From the NCBI RefSeq assembly GCF_040947875.1, contig NZ_JBFRXN010000002.1, positions 248,001 through 312,000 on the forward strand: a DNA stretch of 64,000 nt, read 5' to 3'. Positions 33,046-40,965 of this stretch are shown here, piece after piece. The number at the start of each line of letters is the position of its first letter. Position 1 is the stretch's first letter. Made by a program: the position numbers and the translations under genes. The notes beneath the pieces were generated by a model, which saw only the letters and a program-made list of their open reading frames with translations, ran no database searches and had not been told where the DNA came from. Source of the DNA: Pseudomonas sp. MYb118. Its GTDB lineage: Bacteria; Pseudomonadota; Gammaproteobacteria; Pseudomonadales; Pseudomonadaceae.

Positions 33046-34059
33046 TTAGAGGCTGGCACTCACCTTCGCCGCCACCTCGCCCGGCACCCAGCCTTTCCAC
33101 ACCTGCGGCTGGTCGCGCAAGAAGGCCTGTGCGACCTGGCGTGGTGGCTGACGCTTCTCGGCCATCTGCGCCAGTGTCTGGTTCAGCAGATCAATGGGGA
33201 AATCGACTTTCTCGAAGAACGTCACCAGTTCCGGATACTGCGCCTTGAACGGTGCGGACACGCCGATGGCCAGGCTCGCCGGCATCGAGCGCGTGCCCTT
33301 GGGGTGCGGGTGATTGGCATCGGACAGGGTCTTCCAGGCTTCGGCATCGAACGGCGGTTCGTCGAGCTTCACCAGTTTGTAGCGGCCCAACAGCGGTGTC
33401 GGCGACCAGTAGTAGAACAGCACCGGCTTGCCTCGCCGGATCGACGACGCAACTTCGGCGTCCAGCGCCGCGCCAGAGCCGGTGCGGAAGTTGACGAAGC
33501 TGGTGGTCAGGTCATAGGCCTTGAGCTTCTGGCTGTTGACGATTTCCGAGGTCCAGCCGGTCGGGCTATTGAGGAAGCGTCCACGGCTGGGATCCTCGGG
33601 GTCGCGGAACACGTCCTTGTAGCGCGCCAGGTCGGCCACCGACTTCAACTCCGGCGCCAGCGGCTTGATCCCGCGCTCCGGGTCACCCTTGATCACGTAT
33701 TCCGGCACCCACCAACCTTCGGTGGCACCTTTGACCGTGTCGCCCAGGCCAAACACCTTGCCTTCGGCGGCCGCCTTGACCCAGGCCGGACTGCGCCCGG
33801 CCCACTCTTCACCGATCACCTGAATATCGTTTTTGGCCAGCGCCGCTTCGAGGCTGACGGTGCTGCCAGGCAAGGTGTCAGTGGGGTAGCCATAACCTTT
33901 TTCGACGATCAGGCGCAGGACCTCGGTGATCAGGCTGCCACTTTCCCAGGTGATGTCGCCAAAGTGAATCGGCGCCGTTTTTTCCGCGGCGGATGCCTGG
34001 CCGGCCACCAGGCTCAGGGCCAGCAGCGAACTGCCGAGCAGACTTTTGATGGTTTTCAT
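33046..34059 (-). CDS. glycine betaine/proline-type ABC substrate-binding protein, orphan
   Basis: 337 aa with a signal peptide (cleavage at about ASA-AEKT, residue 24). OpuAC/ProX family: FGDITWESGSLITEVLRLIV, EEWAGRSPAWVKAAAEG and GATEGWWVPEYVIKGD provide aromatic residues of the quaternary-ammonium cage; YYWSPTPLLGRY is also conserved. It should bind a betaine-like solute in the periplasm. No permease or ATPase gene is adjacent, so it must use components encoded elsewhere. Its start overlaps the stop of the sigma factor gene by ATGA (34056-34059), an unusual pairing. Confidence 0.9.
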   Translation of the reverse strand: MKTIKSLLGSSLLALSLVAGQASAAEKTAPIHFGDITWESGSLITEVLRLIVEKGYGYPTDTLPGSTVSLEAALAKNDIQVIGEEWAGRSPAWVKAAAEGKVFGLGDTVKGATEGWWVPEYVIKGDPERGIKPLAPELKSVADLARYKDVFRDPEDPSRGRFLNSPTGWTSEIVNSQKLKAYDLTTSFVNFRTGSGAALDAEVASSIRRGKPVLFYYWSPTPLLGRYKLVKLDEPPFDAEAWKTLSDANHPHPKGTRSMPASLAIGVSAPFKAQYPELVTFFEKVDFPIDLLNQTLAQMAEKRQPPRQVAQAFLRDQPQVWKGWVPGEVAAKVSASL

Positions 34060-34589
34060 GCAGACCTCTGATGCAGGGGTTCATTGGCACTGTGCTGGAG
34101 GCACAAGGCGTGGGAGCGGGTCATGTAGTCGCTGACCGAACGCTGGGAAATGCCCAGTTCGGCGGCGATTTGCGGGTAGCTCAGGCCGTCGACCCGCGAC
34201 AACAGGAACGTGGCGCGCACCTTGCCCGGCAGACGTTGCAGCGTTCGATCGAGGCGCCGCAGGTTCTCGGTCAGTTGCCACAGGGCCTCGGGCGAGGCAG
34301 CGTGCGGCTGATCGAGTTGTTGCAGGTGTTCGAGGTGACGACGCTCCAGATCACCGCGCCGCCAATGCTGATAAACCAGGCGCTGGGCGATGGTGGTGAG
34401 CAAGGCACGGGGCTCGCGGATCGGCGCGAGATTCGGCGATTCGAGCAGTTGCAGGAAGGTTTGCGCGGCGATGTCTTCGACGCTGGAGCGGCCGCCCAGT
34501 CGCTGGCGCAAGCGAGCACACAACCAGGGGTAATGGGCGCGGAACAAGCCACCCACATCGTGACGATGGGACAAATCGGTGCCGGACAT
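34056..34589 (-). CDS. FecI-like ECF sigma factor
   Basis: 177 aa. Region 2 at about 13-80 (LFRAHYPWLCARLRQRLGGR, SVEDIAAQTFLQLLE, LLTTIAQRLVYQHWRRGDLE) and region 4 at about 115-165 (LDRTLQRLPGKVRATFLLSR, VDGLSYPQIAAELGISQRSV). The sequence is of the iron-starvation FecI type, but the usual FecR anti-sigma and TonB-receptor genes are absent. Instead it is translationally coupled to a betaine-type binding protein gene. Its signal and promoters are unknown. Confidence 0.9.
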   Translation of the reverse strand: MSGTDLSHRHDVGGLFRAHYPWLCARLRQRLGGRSSVEDIAAQTFLQLLESPNLAPIREPRALLTTIAQRLVYQHWRRGDLERRHLEHLQQLDQPHAASPEALWQLTENLRRLDRTLQRLPGKVRATFLLSRVDGLSYPQIAAELGISQRSVSDYMTRSHALCLQHSANEPLHQRSA

Positions 34590-34728
34590 AAAGGCTCCAG
34601 GGGTTAGGGTCGCTGAATGTCCGGTGGTCCGGTGAGGGGGATCCTAGCAAGGAGCCTTATTCGTTAATAATACTTAAAATTCATTTTTATATTCTTTTAT
34701 GGAATTTATGCTGTCACCGGGCTATTGC

Positions 34729-34754
34729 TATCGCGGGCAAGCCCGCTCCTACAG
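34729..34754 (-). repeat. REP flanking the IS110 element (intact arm)
   Basis: TATCGCGGGCAAGCCCGCTC followed by CTACA. The inverted partner is split by the IS into TGTGGGAGC (34778-34786) and CGGGCTTGCCCGCGATAGC (35938-35957). Confidence 0.88.
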
Positions 34755-34809
34755 GGATTCGCGGCGTTTGCAGAATTTGTGGGAGCAACTGTCTTACCCA
34801 TACCGCTCA

Positions 34810-35739
<930 letters not shown>

Positions 35740-35744
35740 TTACA

Positions 35745-35905
35745 CTCAGAAGTGAGAGTGCTCTGGCTTTGCCCACGCTTGTGATTCGAGTGGCGCTCGT
35801 CTAACTGTTCGGGCTTATGGGCCAGAGTGGAAAGGTGGATGGCAGCTCGGCTCCCACACGTGCTTCAAGCACCGCGGACTCACAGCTTGCCATCCACCCC
35901 TCTCA
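35745..35905 (-). ncRNA. predicted bridge RNA of the IS110 element
   Basis: Transcribed toward the transposase from the 5' end. Loop 1 (target): outer stem 35834-35844 with 35888-35898 (GGTGGATGGCA / TGCCATCCACC), inner hairpin 35860-35872 (GTGCT-TCA-AGCAC). Its guides on the RNA strand are AGTCCGC (35880-35874) and TGTGGGAGC (35858-35850). Loop 2 (donor): outer stem 35761-35767 with 35821-35827 (CTCTGGC / GCCAGAG), inner hairpin 35787-35799. Its guides are ACAGTT (35808-35803) and CACAAGC (35783-35777). The four guides match the left and right target halves and the element's right and left ends. Layout and order follow the IS621 model. Exact ends of the RNA are estimated. Confidence 0.72.
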
Positions 35906-35911
35906 CCTCTG

Positions 35912-35917
35912 ATTTTA
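35912..35917 (-). promoter_or_regulatory. -10 element (TAAAAT) of the bridge RNA; -35 completed on circularisation
   Basis: TAAAAT on the minus strand. In the integrated copy the -35 position is CCGCTT from the REP flank. When the element ends join, it becomes TTGCTT with a 17-nt spacer, a good sigma-70 promoter. IS110 elements are known to form junction promoters. Confidence 0.6.
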
Positions 35918-35937
35918 TTCCCTGATCAAGACACAAG

Positions 35938-35957
35938 CGGGCTTGCCCGCGATAGCA
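35938..35957 (+). repeat. REP remnant on the far side of the IS
   Basis: CGGGCTTGCCCGCGATAGC, the rest of the REP whose TGTGGGAGC part is at 34778-34786. Confidence 0.85.
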
Positions 35958-35982
35958 ATGGATCGGGCACCACAAATCCCAA

Positions 35983-36765
35983 TCACCGCACCCACCTATA
36001 CCCCGCCTCCTGCGCCTCCCGCTGATAATCAAGAATCACCTGATAGTCCCCCTCGCCAGCCGGCAACACCTCGCGTAAACCAAGGATCTCAGCCACCTCG
36101 GGCAATGTCTCGTTCATCACCGCGCGCAACCTCTCCACCTGCTCATCACTGGCCGTCTGCGTGGTGATAAACGGCAACGTCGGGCTCAACGCACTGCACT
36201 CCACCACCCGCAACCCCGCCACCTCCGCCTCGGCATGCCGCGCCAGGTAAGCGAAGGTCACGCTGTCGATGGCGGCAAGGTCGGCCAGGCCTTCGCGCAG
36301 CCAGCGCAGGCTTTCGCGGTGGCCTGTGCTGATGCCGACGGTGGAAAAGAATTGCCCCTCGCGGTGCAGCGGCGCCAGACGATGGCGCAGCAGGTTCATG
36401 CCGCTGTTGGAGTCTTCACTGTTGATCACGCCACGGCTGCCAAGGAACTCGGGCAAGCTGCGGCGTGAATCATCGGCACGGCTCAACAGCAGGCTGCAAT
36501 GATTACCGGCACTGGCGTGCGGCAACTCATAGCGGGGTCGACCAACCACCCGCACCCGGCCACGCAGCGCTGTCATCAGCGGGTAACCACAGGTTTGCGT
36601 CAGCAGCAGCTGCGGCGATAACCACAGCTGCATCAGCGACAAGCCCTCGGCATCCATGCGGGTGACGCCCAGGCGTTCGAGGATCCTTGCCAGCCAACGC
36701 TCGTTGGCCTGACGGATGGGCTGCGGCGCGACGTACATCAATAACTCGGCGATCTGTTGGGTCAC
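35983..36765 (-). CDS. PhnD-like (phosphonate-binding-protein fold) protein without signal peptide
   Basis: 260 aa with a GTG start at 36765, chosen because GAGGAGG lies 7 nt upstream; the ATG at 36786 lacks such spacing. Residues 55-240 follow the PhnD type II periplasmic-binding fold: LLLTQTCGYPLMTAL, GVINSEDSNSGMNLLRHRLA, FFSTVGISTGHRESLRWLRE, GLADLAAIDSVTFAYLARHA. No export signal is visible, which is odd for a binding protein. It follows the desaturase gene by 31 bp and is probably co-transcribed. A role in transport is unproven. Confidence 0.82.
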   Translation of the reverse strand: MTQQIAELLMYVAPQPIRQANERWLARILERLGVTRMDAEGLSLMQLWLSPQLLLTQTCGYPLMTALRGRVRVVGRPRYELPHASAGNHCSLLLSRADDSRRSLPEFLGSRGVINSEDSNSGMNLLRHRLAPLHREGQFFSTVGISTGHRESLRWLREGLADLAAIDSVTFAYLARHAEAEVAGLRVVECSALSPTLPFITTQTASDEQVERLRAVMNETLPEVAEILGLREVLPAGEGDYQVILDYQREAQEAGYRWVR

Positions 36766-36796
36766 CAGAAAACCTCCTCTGCCCAAGGCTCGGCCA

Positions 36797-37738
36797 TCAG
36801 TGAAATGGATGTTTCGGGCTGTCGATCGCCTTTATCCCATTCTCCCGCCATAGTTGGCCATAACCGCGCACCAGGAACCCGCCACTGCGCGCCAGCCATT
36901 GTTCGCGGCGGGCCTGGTAGGCACGCGGCAAGTCGTACCAGGGCAGGCTCGGCAGGTCGTGGTGCACCAGGTGGAAATTGAGGTTCAGAAACAGCCAGCG
37001 CCACGGCCAGGCCGCCTCATTGAGCACCGTGCGCTGTTCGGGTTGTGCATGGGGACGGTGCTCGTAGTAAGAGCGGATCATCGCAATCGACAGCGCGGGC
37101 ACGCTGATCAGCAACAGGTAATGCCAAACCGGCAACACGCTGTAACGGGCGATGAACAGCAGCATCAACAGGGTCAGCGCACCGTGGCTGAGCCACATCG
37201 ACCAGGCTTGGCGCTCACCGTTCTTCAGCCGTTGCAGCTCCTCGCGCGCCAGTGCCAGCAAGGCCAGCGGCGCCCCCAACAGGAAGCGCCCGAGCACGGT
37301 CTTGTTCAGCCAGTGCAAGCTCCGTTCGAACCATGAACTGCCCTGCCACTGCCCGACACTCAGGTAGCGGCTTTCCGGGTCGATGCCGGGCAGCGTCAGG
37401 TCCTCGTCGCGGTGGTGCAGCAGGTGGCTGTCGCGATACAGGGTGTACGGATACCAGACGGCGAACGGCGCATAACCCAGCACCTTGTTCAGCGCGGTCC
37501 AGCGGGTCGGGTGGCCGTGCAGTAATTCGTGCTGCACCGACAACCAGAGCACCAGCAGCGGGATCAGCAACAGCGTGCTCCACCCCACCCCCAACCGGGC
37601 ACTGCCCAGCACCAGGCTGAACCAGCCAACGTACACGCCGATCAGCAGCAGCCAGGTCGGCCACTCGGTACGAGCGGTGAGGCGCTGGCGCAGGGTTTCG
37701 ATTTCTTCTCGGTGGGCGCTATCGAAGTAATGGGGCAT
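36797..37738 (-). CDS. membrane fatty acid desaturase
   Basis: 313 aa. The three histidine boxes of membrane di-iron desaturases are intact: HELLHGH at about 70-76, HLLHH at about 105-109, HLVHH at about 256-260. Four hydrophobic segments (29-47, 52-68, about 185-203, 206-222) anchor it in the inner membrane. It introduces a double bond or hydroxylates a lipid-linked acyl chain; region specificity cannot be read. First gene of a two-gene unit with the PhnD-like protein. Confidence 0.9.
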   Translation of the reverse strand: MPHYFDSAHREEIETLRQRLTARTEWPTWLLLIGVYVGWFSLVLGSARLGVGWSTLLLIPLLVLWLSVQHELLHGHPTRWTALNKVLGYAPFAVWYPYTLYRDSHLLHHRDEDLTLPGIDPESRYLSVGQWQGSSWFERSLHWLNKTVLGRFLLGAPLALLALAREELQRLKNGERQAWSMWLSHGALTLLMLLFIARYSVLPVWHYLLLISVPALSIAMIRSYYEHRPHAQPEQRTVLNEAAWPWRWLFLNLNFHLVHHDLPSLPWYDLPRAYQARREQWLARSGGFLVRGYGQLWRENGIKAIDSPKHPFH

Positions 37739-37868
37739 GGCGTTGCTCGGATCAGGGCTTGTCCCTCTCTGTGCAACGACAGCGGAAAATCTTGCAGTTT
37801 ATTTGTGCCACCTCGCGAGGCCCGTGTTCTCTATAATCCCCCGCCTTGCCCCGCGACAGATCCACGCC

Positions 37869-38291
37869 ATGCCTGACACCCAGTACACCTTGCTCGACGA
37901 GCCGTTATGGCCGCTGATGAACAAGTTCTACCGCGCCCACCAGTCGTCGATGAAGGCGGTGCGCGATGCGCGCCTGTGGGTCGCCCGCCGCGAGGAGATC
38001 GTCGGTGCGCTGTGCTTGCGACCGGTGGCGGGCGGGTATTGGCTGACAGGGCTGTTCGTCGACCCGGCGTGTCGCGGGCAAGGGGTGGCGGCGGGGTTGA
38101 TCGACGCGGCGGTGCAGGGCCTGGAGCTGCCGGTGTGGCTGTATTGCCATCCGGATTTGCGCGGGTTTTATGAGGGGTGCGGGTTCAGCTTTGATCCAGA
38201 GATGCCTTACGCGATGGTCGAGCGGTTGAGCCGGTATGCGCGTAGCAAGCCGATGATTGCGATGGGGCGTGAGCCGCAGATCTTGCCGTGA
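37869..38291 (+). CDS. GNAT-family N-acetyltransferase
   Basis: 140 aa from MPDTQYTLLDEPLWPLMNKF. Motif A is LFVDPACRGQGVAAGLIDAA (about 67-86); the region ending LYCHPDLRGFYEGCGFSFDP is the usual motif B. The frame upstream of this ATG is not supported. Soluble, monocistronic, divergent from the desaturase. Substrate unknown. Confidence 0.88.
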   Translation: MPDTQYTLLDEPLWPLMNKFYRAHQSSMKAVRDARLWVARREEIVGALCLRPVAGGYWLTGLFVDPACRGQGVAAGLIDAAVQGLELPVWLYCHPDLRGFYEGCGFSFDPEMPYAMVERLSRYARSKPMIAMGREPQILP

Positions 38292-38302
38292 CCCCCTATT
38301 TC

Positions 38303-38391
38303 TGTAGGAGCGAGCTTGCTCGCGATAGCGGTATGTCAGCCGGCCTCAATTGCGACTGACACACCGCATCGCGAGCAAGCTCGCTCCTACA
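38303..38391. repeat. REPIN
   Basis: TGTAGGAGCGAGCTTGCTCG ... CGAGCAAGCTCGCTCCTACA between the convergent GNAT and def genes. Confidence 0.92.
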
Positions 38392-38418
38392 GGGGAATTG
38401 CGGTGAGTCGGTGGTGAA

Positions 38419-38958
38419 TCAATCATCCGCATTCGGATCAAGGTCCGGGAACATCACCTCGGTGAAGCCGAACTTGCTGAAATCGGTGATCCGCGACGGG
38501 TAGAGCCGGCCGATCAGGTGATCGCATTCGTGCTGCACCACCCGCGCATGGAAACCTTCGGCGATGCGCACGATCGGCACGCCCTTGGGGTCGACGCCTT
38601 CGTAGCGAATGCGCTGATAGCGGTCCACCGCACCGCGCAGGCCCGGCACCGACAGGCAGCCTTCGAAGCCCTCTTCCATCAACGGACTCAACGGCGTGAT
38701 CAGCGGGTTGATCAGGATGGTCTGCGGCACGGCCTCGGCATTCGGGTAACGCTCGCTGTGCTCGAAACCGAAGATCACCAGTTGCAGGTCGACACCGATC
38801 TGCGGGGCCGCCAGCCCTACCCCGCCGACGCTTTCCATGGTCTGGAACATGTCGTCGATCAGTTGCCACAGCTCGGGGCTGTCGAACATCTCGGCGGGCA
38901 CCGGTGGCGCGATACGCAGCAGGCGCTCGTCGCCCATCTTGAGGATTTCACGGATCAT
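38419..38958 (-). CDS. def: peptide deformylase
   Basis: 179 aa. All three deformylase motifs are intact: [10 protein letters not shown] (46-55), EGCLSVPG (99-106, metal ligand C101) and QHECDHLIG (142-150, ligands H143 and H147, catalytic E144). It removes the N-formyl group from new proteins. As it is not next to fmt, it is probably a second deformylase, not the essential def-fmt copy. The start overlaps the stop of the upstream YihY gene by ATGA, so translation is coupled. Confidence 0.93.
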   Translation of the reverse strand: MIREILKMGDERLLRIAPPVPAEMFDSPELWQLIDDMFQTMESVGGVGLAAPQIGVDLQLVIFGFEHSERYPNAEAVPQTILINPLITPLSPLMEEGFEGCLSVPGLRGAVDRYQRIRYEGVDPKGVPIVRIAEGFHARVVQHECDHLIGRLYPSRITDFSKFGFTEVMFPDLDPNADD

Positions 38959-39911
38959 GGGATGGCTTCGTCAGTGTTGGGTTTGATCGAGTGATCCCGA
39001 CCCAGTCCCGAAACGTGTTGCTTGGGCGTTTCGTCGAGTTCGCCGGGGACTTTTTCGCCGGGGTCCTTGCCTTCGCTGGACATGTGTTCGATCACCGCAT
39101 TCATCTCCGCGCCCAGCAACAGCACCGCCGAGGAAATGTAGAAGTACAGCAACAGCACGATGATCGCACCGATACTGCCATACATGGCGTTGTAGTTGGC
39201 GAAGGTCTTGACGTAGAACGCGAACCCCAGCGACGCGATGATCCACACCACCACCGCCAGCACGGAGCCTGGGGTAATGAAGCGAAACTCCTGGCGCACG
39301 TCGGGCATCACGTAATAGGTCAGCGCGACGGCGATCATCATCAGGATCACGATCACCGGCCAACGGGCGATGGTCCAGACCGTGACGATGAAATCCTCAA
39401 GGCCGACCTGCGCGGCGATCCAGCCCATCACCTGCGGCCCCAGCACCATCAGCGCGGCGGCCACCAGCAACATGCCGGCGATGCCGACGGTGTAGATGAT
39501 CGACAGCGGAAAACGCTTCCACAACGGGCGCCCTTCCACCACGTCGTAGGCGGCGTTCATCGCGCTCATCATCAGGCGCACGCCGGCGGACGCGGTGTAC
39601 AGCGCGATGACGATACCGATCGAGAGCAAGCCACCCTTGGACTGCTGCAACTGGTCGATCACCGGGTTGACCTGCTCCAGGGCCTGGGGGGGCAGCACCA
39701 GTTCCGATTGCAGGCGCAGCCAGGAGAAGAAGTCCGGCAGGTGCAGAAAACCGATCAGGGCGATCAGGAACAGAATGAACGGGAACAGCGAAAACAGCAT
39801 TTGATAGGCCAATGCCGAGGCATAGGTGGACATTTCGTCGTCGACGAATTCCTTGACCGTGCGCACCATCACCCGGTGCAGTGGCAAGCCTTTCATGTCG
39901 GGGAAAATCAT
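38955..39911 (-). CDS. YihY/BrkB-family inner membrane protein
   Basis: 318 aa from [20 protein letters not shown], with AGGAG 6 nt upstream. Six membrane segments and family motifs: [50 protein letters not shown] and the late [20 protein letters not shown]. Formerly called ribonuclease BN (a misassignment) and now of unknown, possibly transport, function. The hydrophilic tail (about 285-318) is variable. Upstream partner of def. Confidence 0.92.
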   Translation of the reverse strand: MIFPDMKGLPLHRVMVRTVKEFVDDEMSTYASALAYQMLFSLFPFILFLIALIGFLHLPDFFSWLRLQSELVLPPQALEQVNPVIDQLQQSKGGLLSIGIVIALYTASAGVRLMMSAMNAAYDVVEGRPLWKRFPLSIIYTVGIAGMLLVAAALMVLGPQVMGWIAAQVGLEDFIVTVWTIARWPVIVILMMIAVALTYYVMPDVRQEFRFITPGSVLAVVVWIIASLGFAFYVKTFANYNAMYGSIGAIIVLLLYFYISSAVLLLGAEMNAVIEHMSSEGKDPGEKVPGELDETPKQHVSGLGRDHSIKPNTDEAIP

Positions 39912-40021
39912 GAGCGTCTCCTTTCGCCGCAAATCGCTGGAAGTGGTGGCGACTCAGGGGCCGTTTTCTACATCAAATTAGCCTAAATGGCGATTTTGAT
40001 CTCGTGCAAATAAACGCTGAC

Positions 40022-40052
40022 ACAAAAACGGCCATCCGCGGATGGCCGTTTC
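40022..40052 (-). terminator. intrinsic terminator of the CsbD gene
   Basis: Perfect 26-bp palindrome centred on CCATCCGCGGATGG, flanked by AAAAAC and GTTT; on the minus strand it ends in TTTTTGTG. Lies 23 nt past the CsbD stop. Confidence 0.9.
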
Positions 40053-40073
40053 GTTCGATCATCGAAGACCGCA

Positions 40074-40265
40074 TCAGGCCTTGTCGACGCCTTTTTTCAC
40101 CGCATCCTTGGCTTTGCCGACCGCCTGCTGCGCTTCGCCTTTCTTTTCCTGCACCACGCCTTCGGCGCGCATTTTGTCGTTGCCGGTGGCCTTGCCGACG
40201 CCCTGCTTGACGTTGCCGACGGCTTCGTTGGCCATGCCTTTCACTTTATCGCCAGTGCTGCCCAT
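40074..40265 (-). CDS. CsbD-family stress protein
   Basis: 63 aa, [20 protein letters not shown]. Highly charged and helical, with the family's repeated 'K.KG..NEAVGN.K...GKATG' and '[19 protein letters not shown]' pattern. A small abundant soluble protein linked to general stress (sigma-B in Bacillus, YjbJ in enterics); mechanism unknown. Strong GGAG site and its own terminator. Monocistronic. Confidence 0.93.
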   Translation of the reverse strand: MGSTGDKVKGMANEAVGNVKQGVGKATGNDKMRAEGVVQEKKGEAQQAVGKAKDAVKKGVDKA

Positions 40266-40465
40266 GGTGTGTCTCCTGTGAACAATTGAACACTTGAGTG
40301 CTTACACAAGGATTGACCGGGCGGGTTTGCGCCAAGTTTCATTTATTTTGCCCAAAGACATTTCATCGCAGCGCGCAGGTTGAGCTTTATGTTTGCAGGC
40401 ATACCCCCGAGAATGCACCACGTACTCAGGCCATGGCGCTGAAGATCCAACCCCGTAGGAATGTT

Positions 40466-40843
40466 ATGAAACTCGATAAAAAGCAGGCCATTGCCCGCAG
40501 AAACCAGGAACTTGGCGGTGCCGTGCTGGGCGTCAACAACTGCCACTTCACCGAATTGAACCGCAACCGCAACATCTGGTGGTTCGATATTCCGGTGTCG
40601 CGCCTGGCCATTGGTCAGTACGAATGGATTCACCTGCTGATGCACACCCCCGCCACCGACGAACTGCTGCACCTGAAAGTGCCGACGGTGTTCCTGCGCG
40701 AGAAGCTCGAAGGGCTGGTGGTACGCAACGAAGGCAAGCGCAAGGCGGCGCTGAGCCTTGAGTTGAGTGCGGACAAGGATTCCTATTTGCAGGACATGCG
40801 CCCGAACGGGACCAACGTCAACTTCGCCGCGTTCCGCCAGTAA
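40466..40843 (+). CDS. conserved hypothetical protein
   Basis: 125 aa from MKLDKKQAIARRNQELGGAV, with AGGA upstream; the longer open frame from 40298 is not supported. No signal peptide or membrane segment. Compact alpha/beta composition with many aromatic residues (NNCHFTELNRNRNIWWFDIP, IGQYEWIHLLMHT) and a C-terminal KRKAALSLELSADKDSYLQD. I do not recognise the family. Followed by a REP pair acting as a long hairpin. Confidence 0.75.
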   Translation: MKLDKKQAIARRNQELGGAVLGVNNCHFTELNRNRNIWWFDIPVSRLAIGQYEWIHLLMHTPATDELLHLKVPTVFLREKLEGLVVRNEGKRKAALSLELSADKDSYLQDMRPNGTNVNFAAFRQ

Positions 40844-40846
40844 CCC

Positions 40847-40921
40847 CAAAAACTCGCGAGCAGGCTCGCTCCCACAGGAGAATGCGTAACCCTGTGGGAG
40901 CGAGCCTGCTCGCGAGTTTTT
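40847..40921. repeat. close REP pair forming a terminator-like hairpin
   Basis: AAAAACTCGCGAGCAGGCTC ... GAGCCTGCTCGCGAGTTTTT: REPs with a short loop, whose palindrome is extended by A and T runs, 4 nt after the stop of the 40466 gene. It could terminate that transcript. Confidence 0.88.
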
Positions 40922-40934
40922 CGCTTCAATCAAC

Positions 40935-40964
40935 AAAAAGCCCCGCATCTGCGGGGCGTTTTGT
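40935..40964 (-). terminator. intrinsic terminator of fadD1
   Basis: GCCCCGC-ATCT-GCGGGGC with an A run before and TTTTGTTTT after; works in both directions. Its minus-strand T run begins directly after fadD1. Confidence 0.92.
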
Positions 40965-40965
40965 T

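Noticed and set aside
34590..34785. AT-rich stretch beside the IS as a possible genomic-island border
   Set aside because: Only about 50 bp are AT-rich, there is no integrase or tRNA gene, and the flanks are ordinary REPs.
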